NCBI GenBank assembly: GCA_963170055.1
Contig: CAUJGJ010000016.1
Location: 7,501 to 71,500, forward strand
Length of the DNA stretch: 64,000 nt
Direction of reading: 5' to 3'
Source: Halisarca cf. caerulea
Lineage: Eukaryota > Porifera > Demospongiae > Chondrillida > Halisarcidae
Shown here: in pieces, positions 1-11,382 of the stretch
How positions within the stretch are numbered: position 1 is the stretch's first letter
Layout: the number at the start of each line of letters is the position of its first letter
Translations under genes and position numbers: made by a program
Notes under the pieces: model-generated
What the model was told of the DNA's origin: nothing
Databases searched by the model: none
What the model saw: the letters and a program-made list of their open reading frames with translations, nothing else

Positions 1-300
1 TGGGACCTCTCTAGGAGCATGTACAGGTGTGTTAGTGTGCTGTGTGAGCTGGGACCTCTCTAGGAGCATGTACAGGTGTGTTAGTGTGCTGTGTGAGCTG
101 GGACCTCTCTAGGACCATGTACAGGTGTGTTAGTGTGGTGTGTGAGCTGGGACTTCTCTAGGAGCATGTACAGGTGTGTTAGTGTGCTGTGTGAGCTAGG
201 ACTAGGACCATGTACAGGTGTGTTAGTGTGCTGTGTGAGCTAGGACTAGGACTATGTACAAGTGTGTTAGTGCACATGTGGTGTGTGAGCTAGGACTGCT
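1..300. repeat. 49-bp minisatellite, about six copies
   Basis: The unit begins with tgggacctctctaggagcat and runs through gtgtgttagtgtgctgtgtgagc, repeating every 49 bases with decay to the right. The same unit, reverse complemented, occurs about twice at 14205-14305, so copy number differs between the two copies of the 2.9-kb segment. Confidence 0.85.
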
Positions 301-777
301 CTATGAGCATGTGTTTCCAGGCAAGAGGTGGCTGCTGTTCTCTCACCTCATAACAATTGCCTCATTGTCAGGTCAGTACCAATGGACAGCCAGCTGCTGG
401 TTTCAGTTTGTGTGTGTTTAATGGCCATGTTTCATGGCCTTTAGCTACAACCTCATTCAGTGGATATACACATTCAAACGGGAAATAGCAGTTCTATGGG
501 AGATTTTACATGTATGTTGGTATACTGTGAATCCACTACTATCCCACAGTGACCCCCTATGAGCACTGTTGGTTACACTTTAGAATAATATACTCAGTTT
601 ATAGAATAATGAAAGAGGGTCCAGATTAGTGAGGCTCTACATACACACATATATACAAATGATGCACGTAAGGCCATATATTATAGTGAAGAGGACTTGA
701 AAGCACACAACGTTCAGAGAGCTATTGGGTTCCAGATTACAGAGGAGCACATTGAATACACGTATATCTGATGACCC

Positions 778-1262
778 AGAGAGACTGTGCCGTCCTTCAC
801 ACCCAGAGAGACTGTGCCGTCCTTCACATCCAGAGAGACTGTGCCGTCCTTCACATCCAGAGAGACTGTGCCGTCCTTCACATCCAGAGAGACTGTGCCG
901 TCCTTCACATCCAGAGAGACTGTGCCGTCCTTCACATCCCGAGAGACTGTGCCGTCCTTCACATCCAGAGAGACTGTGCCGTCCTTCACACCCAGAGAGA
1001 CTGTGCCGTCCTTCACATCCAGAGAGACTGTGCCGTCCTTCACACCCAGAGAGACTGTGCCGTCCTTCACACCCAGAGAGACTGTGCCGTCCTTCACATC
1101 CAGAGAGACTGTGCCGTCCTTCACACCCAGAGAGACTGTGCCGTCCTTCACATCCAGAGAGACTGTGCCGTCCTTCACACCCAGAGAGACTGTGCCGTCC
1201 TTCACATCCAGAGAGACTGTGCCGTCCTTCACATCCAGAAAGACTGTGCCATCCTTCACATC
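778..1262. repeat. 27-bp minisatellite, about 18 copies
   Basis: The unit is gagactgtgccgtccttcac plus atccaga, repeated every 27 bases with c/t variation. Because 27 is a multiple of three and the unit lacks stops, several frames on both strands stay open across it; these are not genes. The counterpart at 13364-13585 has about eight copies. Just to the right, at 1340-1400, is a single copy of the 40-bp unit that is expanded at 12785-13276. Confidence 0.9.
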
Positions 1263-2716
1263 AGAGTTAGTGAACTGAATACTTGTTCAGGCAATTATGT
1301 GGTCGTTACCTCATTCGTTTGACTATCCATCCTACAGTGCACCCAGCTGGAGTACGGACAGGTGGGTCAGAGGACTACTGTACCCACACGCAAAGGTAAG
1401 AGAGAGGGTATATACCCCCTCCACCCCTCCTGTCCCCTCCCCTTCCACCCCTCTCCCCCTCCCCTCCACTCCTCCCACACCCCTCCCCTTCCACCCCTCC
1501 CATTACACCCCTTAACCCCTTATGGACCACTTTAGATAACAAGTATGCATTAAATTAATTTTGCTGAGTTTCAGGTTTTTGAGAAGAAGGAAGCAATATG
1601 CAGCTGGCTGCAGTGAAGTTTGCAAGCTGAAATGCAATCTTTTTAGCATCACATATATTTCGGGTCAGTTTTCATAGGTGAGTGATCACCCATGCAGTGA
1701 CATCATGGAATAGAACAATACTAACCTATAGCCCCAGGTGAAGTATTGTTAAAGGTCGCCGGAGGTCACACTGTTTACGTACATGAAGGCTTGCCCCATA
1801 TTTCCCAAAACTATATACATACTTTTAATAATATAGCAAGGCTCACTCAAGTTTGCATGAATTATTACTATAATTAGATGCAGCATAAATTTCCTTTTTG
1901 GTGGCAGCTAATATGCATTGCATGAGAGTGGCATTTGCATGTTCACCAACTACACAGCAAATGGTCAAAGGGGATGTGTTGACAGAGGTACATCTCCACT
2001 AATGGTTGGTAGTTACATGCACTAACACATGCATGCTTGTGGGACGGTTTGTGTGTGTGCATTTTGCAGTTTCCAAACATTCGCCGCATGTGCTCACATT
2101 AACCACTCTATACCTCACATCTGTGTGTCTATTAATTCTTAATGCCCTACATGCTCCGGTGGTACCATTTCCATCAACATGGAATCTGGCAGATTTGTTC
2201 GGCTATTCCAATCCGCAATGCATGCTTGAATACACCATGGCCACTGCTTGGAGGAATAACGTCTGTTACATGTGGCGTGAAAGTGTCCAAACACTTCTGG
2301 CACGAAATCGCTCCCCACAAGAATGTCATTGCGAGTTGAGAATGAATTGTGTGTGTTTTGAGGTCAATGTGTTGGTGGTGTTGAGTGTCTCTGAGGTAGC
2401 AATCGCTATATAGTGCGTGACAACCCATGCACACTGTGGTTCTGGTGTGTGGCCAATACATGGCATTTTTAATTACATTCCATGCTCCATCACAACACCC
2501 GGCAACATCACATGCAGCATATTATCATAATACACATAACTTTACTACACTGTATGCATATAGTATGTGCTTATACATAATTGCATTATGTACAAAATAT
2601 TATATAAATTGTACTACTGTGCAGGCATAATAATAATTATTATATAAAACTATCTAACAGTGTTGTAGTATGTTTGTATTATACATGTGTGTATAATATT
2701 ATATACATGCATGCCC

Positions 2717-2719
2717 ATG

Positions 2720-2815
<96 letters not shown>
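2717..2815. repeat. (CA)n microsatellite
   Basis: A nearly pure CA tract of about 100 bases, followed by CA-rich sequence to about 2960. It marks the end of the 2.9-kb segment, as the TG tracts at 11224-11380 and 62566-62795 do for the other two copies. Confidence 0.95.
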
Positions 2816-2818
<3 letters not shown>

Positions 2819-2960
2819 ACACACACACATTATACACACACACACACACATACATACACATACAAATGCTTGCATATGCACACGATCGAGCACTCGCAAC
2901 ACACATCACATACGCACACACACATGTAAACATATGCATGCATGCATGAGCACACACATG

Positions 2961-3329
2961 TGTGCACACGTTATATTGCACACAACAAGCATACATTTGG
3001 TAGTGTACAATGTTGTACAATACAAACTCACACTCTGGGTGGGTACGTGGTCCCATTTGAGGGCGTTTTATTTGTACATATAGCCATATACCAGAGCTAG
3101 GTATTATGTATACTGTCCGAAATTGATCAACTATAATACCTTATAATATAATAGTATATAATATATATATAATAATATTATAACTTATACAATATATATG
3201 CATATATAATTATTATTAAATATTGTTCCATCATTTAGTGATCTAATAATAAACAATAATAGAAAATACACATGCACACAACATATGCACACATGTAAAA
3301 TTACATGTAATACTCCATACCATATGCAT
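2961..3329. other. AT-rich 3' flank of gene 1
   Basis: No gene is seen. The stretch is AT-rich, with short TATA-type runs near 3140-3180. On the minus strand an AATAAA hexamer lies at 3067-3072, about 380 bases after the gene 1 stop, and could serve for polyadenylation. Confidence 0.4.
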
Positions 3330-3452
3330 GCAGTACATGCAGTACATGCAGTACATGCAGTACATGTATACATAGTACACACATGCAGTATATACACACA
3401 GTACATGCAGTACACGCAGTACACAAAGTACACACAGTACATGTGGTGCAGC
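3330..3452. repeat. 9-bp (cagtacatg)n array 3' of gene 1
   Basis: Degenerate tandem copies of cagtacatg and cagtacaca abut the stop codon of gene 1. On the sense (minus) strand they would give a 3' UTR rich in UGUACUG words. Similar arrays sit at the same place after genes 3, 5, 6 and 7. Confidence 0.8.
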
Positions 3453-5804
3453 TCAGAACAAAGCTACTTGTTTGGTATTGAGCAATGTAACAAGGAGATC
3501 TCCATTGTGGTCAATAGCTAGACCATATGGATAGGAGCCAACTTGGAAACTGTGAATTAACTGTCCCATTGCATTGAAGATGGCAACACGACTGTTACAT
3601 TGGTCAGCTACTATCACATGACGATCAGCTGTGACGATGATGTCAAGAGAAAGATTCAGAAGTCTTCGACCAAACTGTCTCTGGTAGACTCCCTTGGCAC
3701 TGAAAACCTGTACACGAGAGTTGCTGTAGTTAACTACATACATGTCCCCATCCTCATCTGGTGCAAAGGCTACAGCACTAGTGCTATTGAACTGTCCAGG
3801 ACCACTACCTTGTGATCCAATAGTGCGTATGAGTTGACCATCCAAAGTGAACACTGATATCCTGTGATTTCCCTTCTCAGTAACATAAACATGTTTGTTG
3901 CGTACTGTCACACCCCAGGGTTGTGAGAGGTGTCCAACTCCAATTTGCCTGACAAATGTTCCATCACTTTCAACCACTTCAATTCGATTATTCTTTTGGT
4001 TTCCAATGTACAATCGATTGTCATGGTCTACAGCAATGCCAGTAGGATACTTCAGCTGTCCATTTCCAGATCCATGTTGTCCGAATGATCTGATGTACTT
4101 CCTTTGCTTATCAAACACATGTATCTGATGTCTTCCATTGTCAACAACAAATATGTGGCCATTCTGATCTACCGCAATACCCCAAGGACCACCTCCCTGT
4201 TGGGGATAGTTGAGATATCTCTTGTTTGCTCCAAGTTCCTTCACATTCTTATTGAGCTTAGGTAAACCTGACTTAGGTAAACCTGATGGGAGGAAGTTGA
4301 TGACAAACGGACTTCCCCTAATGTCACTCCCGTTCACTTGAATGTACAGATCACATTCTCCTGGGTATGTACTAGAGAAGGATATAGTGTACCTTCCGCT
4401 ATTATCATCGACTACCCTCGCTTTGATGGCTGGACCCGGGATGGGGGACTTGGGATGGAGAAAGGCCTCAACATTCTCCCCTCCTCCCTTACATTGGATG
4501 TTCTCTCTGTCAAATGTGGTCACTGTCAATGTCACAGGATCTGAGCCATTCCATTGGACACTTTCAGGTTTGGGCTCCACTGTGCAGTTGGCAGGACAGG
4601 CTCCGGATTCTACAACACCAAAGTCTTCAATTGCCTTCAAAAGGACATCTTGGTTGGTGGGGTCAAAGGTCACCACCTGAGACACTGTGCTCTCAAGCTC
4701 AAACCCTTTTGAGGTCACAACAGACCGGTGTGTTTGGACAAGGTCCTTACAAGCTAGCACATCGTGACTGCTACCACTGCTTAGGAGAAAGTAAAGAGAG
4801 GATTCAGCGTTTGCTGATGTCTCCTTCTCCCTCTGAGCAGCTGTGAGTTTGGAATGGATTGTACGCTTCTTCTCTTCTGCTGTGGTGATGACCTGCCTAC
4901 GAAGTTCCTCCTTCCTCTTTTCCACTGCCTCGCGGATGGTCTGGAAGGCTGTGTTTATAGTGGCTAGGGAGGCCTCTTTCATCTCGTCCACAGTTCTAAT
5001 CTGGCTCTGGAACTTCTTTTTAATCTTCTTGCATTTTTCAACAAAAGAGCCTGCAGCCTGACGAGCAATCTTGATAGACTGAGTGTGGTGATCGGCTACA
5101 TTGGGTTTGGTATTGATGTGCTTGGGGTTGTGAGGAGGCTTAAGATCAATAACACAAGCTTGACACATGAGTAGATCACACTTTTCACAGATATATTTCA
5201 GAACCTTGTCCTTGTGTCGTGGACATTGGATGTGTGATGTGTTCTTTGAGATCCGAGTTGGATCACAAGGACCAAATGTTTGCATCTCTTCCAATGCTTT
5301 CACGTTGTGGTTGTCAAAAGCGCTCATCATTTCATGGGCATTGTGACAGCATTCACATAGGAAGTTATCACAGTCAAAACAGAACACAGTTGAGTGTGCA
5401 TCAGGTCTCCTGCACTTTCTGTTCTCACAAGGAATAGGAGTATTCTTGGACACTTTGTGGGCCAGTTTTCTCCTCTCCATGTAACGAGCTAGGGGTCCAT
5501 TTGGAACTGGAAAACAGCGCAAACTGTCCACTTGACACTCATTCTCTGACATCTTCCCGTCATTCCAGACAGAGGATGTGTCCCCACATTGGCTACACTC
5601 CAGACGGCCATTTTCCACTACCATATTAGGAAGGCACTCTGCACACACTGAATGCAGACAACACAACAGGTAAGGATTGTTCAGTTCTTTCTTGCAGTGA
5701 CCACATGTCACATCAGGTTCAACGATGGCTGGTTCTTCTTCTTCTTGAGATGAGGACTTGTTCTGTGAGGACTGACTAGCTGGATCAGGACTGCCTTCTG
5801 CCAT
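3453..5804 (-). CDS. TRIM-NHL E3 ubiquitin ligase, gene 1 (783 aa)
   Basis: This is a full-length TRIM-NHL protein, predicted cytoplasmic. The RING (C34, C37, C48, H50, C53, C56, C69, C72) would recruit a ubiquitin-charged E2. A B-box-type zinc module follows at about 125-165, and a complete B-box 2 at about 193-228 (C-x2-H, two C-x2-C, then PPH and PKH). A coiled coil (about 235-335) should dimerise the protein. A filamin/ABP280 domain (about 412-505) leads to six NHL repeats (about 528-783). The start is the ATG of MAEGSPDP, in the context AACAACATGG. The open frame continues 75 codons upstream, but that stretch lies beyond a TTTCCAG acceptor (5811-5812) and is read as intron. Compared with its paralogues it has a 6-bp in-frame deletion (TSKGFELES for TSKWCQEELES). 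It shares the PHNPKH B-box 2 with genes 2 and 8. Relation to the TRIM2/3/71 group is likely, but no one-to-one orthologue is claimed. Confidence 0.92.
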   Translation of the reverse strand: MAEGSPDPASQSSQNKSSSQEEEEPAIVEPDVTCGHCKKELNNPYLLCCLHSVCAECLPNMVVENGRLECSQCGDTSSVWNDGKMSENECQVDSLRCFPVPNGPLARYMERRKLAHKVSKNTPIPCENRKCRRPDAHSTVFCFDCDNFLCECCHNAHEMMSAFDNHNVKALEEMQTFGPCDPTRISKNTSHIQCPRHKDKVLKYICEKCDLLMCQACVIDLKPPHNPKHINTKPNVADHHTQSIKIARQAAGSFVEKCKKIKKKFQSQIRTVDEMKEASLATINTAFQTIREAVEKRKEELRRQVITTAEEKKRTIHSKLTAAQREKETSANAESSLYFLLSSGSSHDVLACKDLVQTHRSVVTSKGFELESTVSQVVTFDPTNQDVLLKAIEDFGVVESGACPANCTVEPKPESVQWNGSDPVTLTVTTFDRENIQCKGGGENVEAFLHPKSPIPGPAIKARVVDDNSGRYTISFSSTYPGECDLYIQVNGSDIRGSPFVINFLPSGLPKSGLPKLNKNVKELGANKRYLNYPQQGGGPWGIAVDQNGHIFVVDNGRHQIHVFDKQRKYIRSFGQHGSGNGQLKYPTGIAVDHDNRLYIGNQKNNRIEVVESDGTFVRQIGVGHLSQPWGVTVRNKHVYVTEKGNHRISVFTLDGQLIRTIGSQGSGPGQFNSTSAVAFAPDEDGDMYVVNYSNSRVQVFSAKGVYQRQFGRRLLNLSLDIIVTADRHVIVADQCNSRVAIFNAMGQLIHSFQVGSYPYGLAIDHNGDLLVTLLNTKQVALF

Positions 5805-5810
5805 GTTGTT

Positions 5811-7111
5811 CTGGAAATTAAGTGAAAGGAAGGAGGGATGATTAAACACATGCATATTGTCAACGCATAACAACCAATGCAAACGTGCATGGAACCACTC
5901 AACTACATAGCAGACAACAGACAAGTCCCATCTACAACTCACATGCAATAATCGTAGACGACAAATCATCTTAATAGTCACATGTACTGGTAATCCGCAC
6001 ATGCAGCCAACTGACTGGGCTATTGCCATGTTGACGGATCATGCATGCATGATCTAGCAACTATATGTACAGTAGAACTAGCTTAGTACATACCTCAAAA
6101 GTGACATGAAATCAGTACTTGTTATCAGAGGTACTGACTATACTTACTATCCAGGAGTGCATGTGCACGTACAAAACCAGGTACACACTAAGCAATTGCA
6201 AGTTCTACTTTATACATATACTCAAGACAAGAGTGTTAATTAACTACCCATGCAGTATGTACAATCACTTGTATGCAACTGCCATCAGACATGTCAGACC
6301 TAACATCATGTGCATGTACTACACTAACTGAGGATAGAGTGTCCGTGCACAGAGTGATAAAGGGTACATCGATTCCATAAAGCTATTATGAGTTTGGGTG
6401 AGAGCACGCATGGAGTATCTAAGTCTCACATTGCCAGTTCCAACCACCCTTCACCTTCCCGGTGATGTCAGTCAACGAGAAAGGAAAGTGAGAATGAACG
6501 AGTCCAACTTCACTATAGGAACGCTTGTGGTATATGAGTATAGCTATTCTACTATACACCCAAATACAGTGTACATAAAACACAGTTATACATGCAAATA
6601 CACACATACAAGTACATGCAGTGGCCATGGGTTCCTGTTCAACACACAGGGTAGAGTATAGTAGTGGGTTTCTGTTCAATACACAGGGTAGAGCAGTAGT
6701 GGGTTCCTGCTCAATACACAGGGTAGAGCAGTAGTGGGTTCCTGCTCAATACACAGGGTAGAGCAGTAGTGGGTTCCTGTTCAATACACAGGGTAGACCA
6801 GTAGTGGGTTCCTGTTCAATACACAGGGTAAAGGGGTAATTTGAAACGGGGCACGGGGCAATTCAGGACTGGGTCAAATCGTGAAAAGCAGTGTCAGTTA
6901 TTTAACCACTAAATTAAAGATTTCTAGTCATTGTGGTCTCCATGAATTGGGGGTTCAGCAGTATATAGCAAACATGACTAGACAGCTTGTATACCAAAAA
7001 GTAAAGCTCCTGTCCCGAATAACCCCAGTGTGCCAAACTTTAAGTCCCCCCGCTCTGGTCTACCGTAGTATGGTGCGAGTGAAGCTAATCTCAGTACAGA
7101 GGTCTACTTAC
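5811..7111 (-). other. Predicted first intron of gene 1
   Basis: The acceptor is TAATTTCCAG just before AACAACATGG. The donor is ATT|GTAAGTAG (acttac at 7106-7111). Exon 1, read back from the donor, has an in-frame TGA and no ATG between it and the coding start, which supports that start. A second possible donor, TTGAG|GTATGTAC, lies near 6090-6100 and may mark an extra non-coding exon. Inside are one decayed 91-bp unit (about 6122-6200) and about six 35-bp units. Transcript evidence is needed. Confidence 0.5.
6629..6830. repeat. 35-bp minisatellite, about six copies (gene 1 intron)
   Basis: The unit is gggttcctgttcaatacaca followed by gggtagagcagtagt, repeated with no spacers. The family recurs at the same place in the introns of genes 3 to 7 and is absent from the gene 8 intron. 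The 35-bp period cannot keep a reading frame, so it is not coding. Confidence 0.9.
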
Positions 7112-7860
7112 AATGAAATCGTGAAGTGAACCAGAGAAGAGACCAATACGATCTGGTCAACAACACGGAGCGACGAAGACTGAGGGAGGAGGACGGGGAG
7201 AGCAGAACTTGAATCAAACTTTATATTACGTATGTTATGTAATAATTGGTGATGAGATCACCGTATCAGATTTCTATGTTTGTTACGCTGAGGAGAAAGA
7301 AGAGAATCCAGCACGTGCACGGGTCAAAGAAAGAGGTTTCTTGGGGAACTGGTAATCACCTTGGGGCGAAATATTGGTCATTACGGTTACTAAATACCAT
7401 ATCATTGGTTAGATCTTTGTTTGATCACGTCACTATCCCATCCGCTGCTTTTCTCGACGAAGAAGACGGTAAAACAGCTCCGGCTTTTATTATCCTTGTG
7501 ACACTTTTCGTCGTCAGTTGGAGAGGTATCGTTCTAAACTGTACATATTTTACAATGGTTTACCCTTGGTCGTGCACTGATGGATGACATTAATGCCTAG
7601 AAGCGGGTTAAAGAGCAAAACAAAGGAAAACGTTACTCCAAACTGCCGTACGTTGCACTAAGGTGGCTTCTGGGAATTCACCTGGTACGGTCACGTGCAC
7701 GAGGCCAGTACCGCCCCCTACTAATGACTGCGAAATCCTCAGAACGACAACTGGACGACGTGTGAGGAGCAATCATTTCAAGCACGATGAAAGAGAGAGT
7801 GGTGTACCCATTGAATGTTGAACTGTGTCATTTGGAGGGCAATAGATGGCCAATGTAGCA
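7112..7860 (-). promoter_or_regulatory. Exon 1 and promoter block of gene 1
   Basis: The part from 7112 to about 7219 is conserved in every unit except the gene 2 unit and ends at the GTAAGT donor, so it is the likely 5' UTR exon. A CACGTG E-box (7692-7697) and a CCGCCCC GC-box (7711-7717) belong to a second conserved patch. In genes 3 to 8 the two patches are 130-165 bases apart; here a 439-bp unrelated stretch separates them. The transcription start is not visible. Confidence 0.45.
7220..7658. other. 439-bp sequence unique to the gene 1 promoter
   Basis: Between gaatcaaac and taaggtggcttc the other units have about 18 bases; here there are 439 that occur nowhere else in the window. An open frame on the plus strand (first ATG at 7252, end at 7587) covers most of it, but shows no recognisable motif. 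It could be an insertion, or sequence from a neighbouring gene. Confidence 0.5.
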
Positions 7861-9314
7861 GCATGACACGTCTGGACATGATTGCTTGGCTGAGCCTGGT
7901 GACAAGGATTCTGCCTGTCCCAGCAGATCTCAGTTTTTCTTTTCAGTTCTCACCCCAGTCTATGGTAAATTTGTTGTAAAAAGACGTCTTTGTGATCTTT
8001 TATGGCACAGGAAAGCTCATATCTAGCCGTTAGATTCTTCCTAATCGATATACCCCACTGACCAGCATGGACACCTGTAGTGCAGACTCAGTACCACATC
8101 ATCTCTGTCTGGTGTCCTTTCCAGAACAAAGTTCGCCATTTTATACTCTTTAAAGCTCCACAAGGGTTTAGTTGTGATGTGTGTAATGAGTCACTTACTA
8201 TTCAGACCACATACACTTGCACTGAAGACTTGTATGTTGTAATTCCAGCACATCTGCTGACTCGTGTCAATAGGTGTTGTCTTCATTGAATGGTATATAT
8301 AATATATTTACAACTGCTAATTTACTCAAGCATATCTGATCCCGTCCAACACACTTGTCTGTCTGCTACCTCCTCACAGGATGTTGTGGACCGAGTTGTC
8401 AGGGATGTTGACCACCCTGCACACCCCAGCAGATGTCCACTGTACATGACCCAACACTGTTCACGTCCACTGATGATGTACATTTGTCCATTCATAAATT
8501 ATATGATTGCATTGTGTGGCCATTTGTATGTGCATGCAATGTAATGATATTATAATATTATGATGTGTATATGCTACTGCATGCACAGCTGCTTGTGTGG
8601 ATGTATATATGTACAAAGGTGTGTTACGTATGTTATAGATTGACACTGAGCAGAAACAATCTTCCAGTTCCCAAAGTGTCCTTTGTAGAGAGGTTCCACT
8701 GCATTGTATACCTTTTGCAGTTCCTAAATTGTCCTTTATAGAGAGGTTCTACTACATGTGGTGTTAAATATAACCATAAGCACACTCTATCAACCCCACC
8801 CACTTGGGGTAACAAAATGGAAATATTATTATATAAACAAGTTTACAATTGGACTCTGTGGTGAGCAGTGAAGCAGACACAGGTGGTCACACACACGCAC
8901 TGCTACAAATTGACACTAACAGCTGTAGTGTGGCTGTGGTCAGGTGTGACACGGTTGTAACTACATGCATGTGTGTGACACAATGCTGATGTATAAGCAT
9001 TACAAGTATATTTTACATGCATCTGCATGTTGTACACATGCATGCATACGTGCACACACACACTGCATACATTGTATGCAACAAGTACTAGTATATACTG
9101 CGACATTGTATGAGTCCTTGCAGAATGTGCAGGAAGGCAACTATATACTGTACTGTCGGGAATCGGTTAAACTACTACATTAAATTAATTATTATCTAAT
9201 GCTGTTGCACAATTTATTATGAGTATACAATAATTTAAATAATAATATAAACTGCTCATGCACATGCACACATGTAATACTCCATACCATATACAGACAT
9301 GCAGGACATGTGGT
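7861..9314. other. Intergenic block between genes 1 and 2
   Basis: No gene is seen. The stretch consists of sequence repeated after every promoter block: cttcctaatcgatatacc near 8035, the Tigger-like CAGTGGAACCTC and CAGTAGAACCTC words (reverse complement, 8680-8750), and the CA-rich part near 8890-9060. Relative to other units it lacks about 600 bases at 8165. It also lacks the 195-bp MITE seen in units 3, 4 and 6, so it shows an empty site for that element. Confidence 0.6.
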
Positions 9315-11221
9315 TCATGCAGTACAGCTCGGAACACAGCTATATACTTGTTTGGTACTGTACAGTGTAACAAGGAGTTCTCTATTGTGGTCAATAGCTA
9401 GACCATATGGACTAGAGCCAACTTGGAAACTGTGAATTAACTGTCCCATTGCATTGAAGATGGCAACACGACTGTTATTTTGGTCGGCTACTATCACATG
9501 ACGATCAGCTGTGACGATGATGTCAAGAGAAAGATTCAGATGTCTTCGACCAAACTGTCTCTGGTACACTCCATTGGCACTGAAAACCTGTACACGATGG
9601 TTGTTGTAGTCAAATACATACATGTCCCCATCCTCATCTGGTGCAAAGGCTACAGCAGTAGTGCTATTGAACTGTCCAGGACCACTACCTTGTGATCCGA
9701 TAGTGCGTATGAGCTGACCATCCAAAGTGAATACCGATATCCTCTGATATCCACCCTCAGCAACATAAACATGTTTGTTGTGTACTGTCACACCCCAGGG
9801 ATGTGAGAGGTGTCCAACTCCAATTTGCCTGACAAATGTTCCTTCACTTTCAACCACTTCTATTCGATAACTGCTTTGGCTTCCAATGTACAATCGATTG
9901 TCACTGTCTACAGCAATGCCAGTAGGATACTTCAGCTGTCCCTTTCCAGATCCTGCTTGGCCGAATGATCTGATGTGCTTCCTCTGCTTATCAAACACAT
10001 GAACCTGATGTCCTCCATTGTCAGCAATGAATATGAGGCCATTCCGACCTATTGCAATACCCCAAGGACCACCTCCCTGTTGGGGATAGTTGAGATATCC
10101 CTTGTTTGCTCCAAGTTCCATCACATTCTTATTGAGCTTAGGTAAACCTGACTTAGGGAGGAAGTTGATGAAAAACGGACTTCCTCTAATTTCACTCCCG
10201 TTCACTCGAATGTACAGATCACATTCTCCTGGGTATGCAGTGAGGAAGGATGTAGTGTACCTTCCACTATTATCATCGACTAACCTCGCTTTGATGGGTG
10301 TATCCGGGATGGGGGACTTGGGATGGAGAAAGGCCTCAACATTGTCCCTTCCTCTCTTACATCGGATGTTCTCTCTGTCAAATGTGGTCACTGTCAATGT
10401 CACAGGATCTAAGTCATACCATTGGATACTTTCATGCAGGTTTGGGCTCCACAGTGCAGTTGGCTGGACAGGCTCCGGATTCTACAACACCGAAGTCTTC
10501 GATTGCCTTCAAAAGGACATCTTGGTTGGTGGGGTCAAAGGTCACCACCTGAGACACTGTGCTCTCAAGCTCTTCCTGACACCATTTTGATGTCACAACA
10601 GACTGGTGTGTTCGGACAAGCGTCTTACAAGCTAGTACCGGTACATCATGACTGCTACCACTGCTTAGGAGAAACTCCAGAGAGGATTCAGCATTTGCTG
10701 ATTTCTCCTTCTCCCTCTGAGCAGCTGTGAGCTTGGAATGGATTATATGCTTCTTCTCTTCTGCTGTGGTGATGACATGTCTACAAAGTTCCTCCTTCCT
10801 CTTGTCCACTGCCTCATGGATGGTCTGGAAGGCTATGTCGATATTGACAAGCGAAGTCTCTTTAATCACGTCAACAGTTCTGATCTGACTCTGGAACTTG
10901 CCAATCTTGCCGCACTTTTTACTAAAGCAGACAGCAGCCCGACGAGCCATCTTGGTAGACTGCATGTGGCAATTGGCTACATTGGGTTTGGTACTGATGT
11001 GCTTGGGCTTGTGAGGAGGCTTAAGATCAACGACACAAGCTTGACACATGAGTAGATCACACTTTTCACAGATATATTTCAATACTTCATCCTTGTGCCA
11101 TGGACATTGGACGTATGATGCATTCTTAGAGATTAATGTTGGATCACAAGGACCAGAAGTTCGCATTTCTTCTAAAGCTTTCACGGTGTGGTTGTCACAA
11201 GCACTCATCATTTTGTGGGCA

Positions 11222-11226
<5 letters not shown>
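9315..11226 (-). pseudogene. Truncated, frameshifted TRIM-NHL pseudogene, gene 2
   Basis: The retained parts match gene 1 most closely: the tail of the first zinc module, B-box 2 with PHKPKH, coiled coil, filamin and six NHL repeats. Three lesions are visible. The RING and first zinc ligands are missing, because homology stops at 11220-11226 where a (TG)n tract begins. A 4-bp insertion near 10432-10438 (ctttcatgcagg for ctttcagg) breaks the frame between coiled coil and filamin, so the halves are open as 10432-11226 and 9315 to about 10431. A second 4-bp insertion near 9340-9345 (agctatatac for agctac), together with loss of the usual stop, replaces the C-terminus with VYSCVPSCTA. No promoter block remains next to it. 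A translated product is unlikely. Confidence 0.88.

Positions 11227-11382
<156 letters not shown>

Larger units (their letters stand above)
1..2960 (-). repeat. 2.9-kb repeat-rich segment, copy 1 (inverted)
   Basis: This stretch is the reverse complement of about 11381-14305, and its right part matches 62800-64000. Examples are the words around 2010-2070 against 12030-12090, and the 27-bp array at 778-1262 against 13364-13585. Read in the orientation of the other copies it starts at a (TG)n tract and ends in 49-bp minisatellite repeats. It holds no convincing gene. A short frame (2174-2461, minus, 95 codons) is also open in copy 3 but broken in copy 2. It may be a non-autonomous mobile element or a segmental duplication; no terminal inverted repeat or target duplication was established. 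Confidence 0.75.

Noticed and set aside
714..1322. Repetitive proteins with 9-residue units on both strands
   Set aside because: The 27-bp minisatellite lacks stops in several frames at once; no start context, splice signals or domain. The same applies to 13303-13639 and the 40-bp array at 12543-13342.
2674..3056. Open frames of alternating His-Thr or Cys-Val, here and at 11048-11606, 14367-14920, 23618-23936, 32332-33345, 61594-62259 and 62390-62884
   Set aside because: They are translations of (CA)n/(TG)n microsatellites, open in several frames on both strands, and not genes.
3185..3521. Tyr-Cys-Met repeat proteins near the 3' ends of genes (also 35607-35933 and 51347-51577)
   Set aside because: Translation of the 9-bp cagtacatg arrays; the period is a multiple of three, so frames stay open by chance.
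4338..4846. Antisense open frames across the coding exons, repeated in every gene (for example 16262-16600, 52634-52984)
   Set aside because: Shadows of the strongly conserved minus-strand genes; their conservation follows from the sense coding.
5805..6029. N-terminal extension of gene 1 (75 residues) and similar extensions of genes 3 to 8
   Set aside because: Each lies upstream of the conserved TTTCCAG acceptor, is not conserved in sequence or length between genes, and is better explained as intron.
6629..6830. 35-bp arrays as CRISPR arrays
   Set aside because: Units are contiguous with no spacers, the genome is eukaryotic, and the arrays sit in introns.
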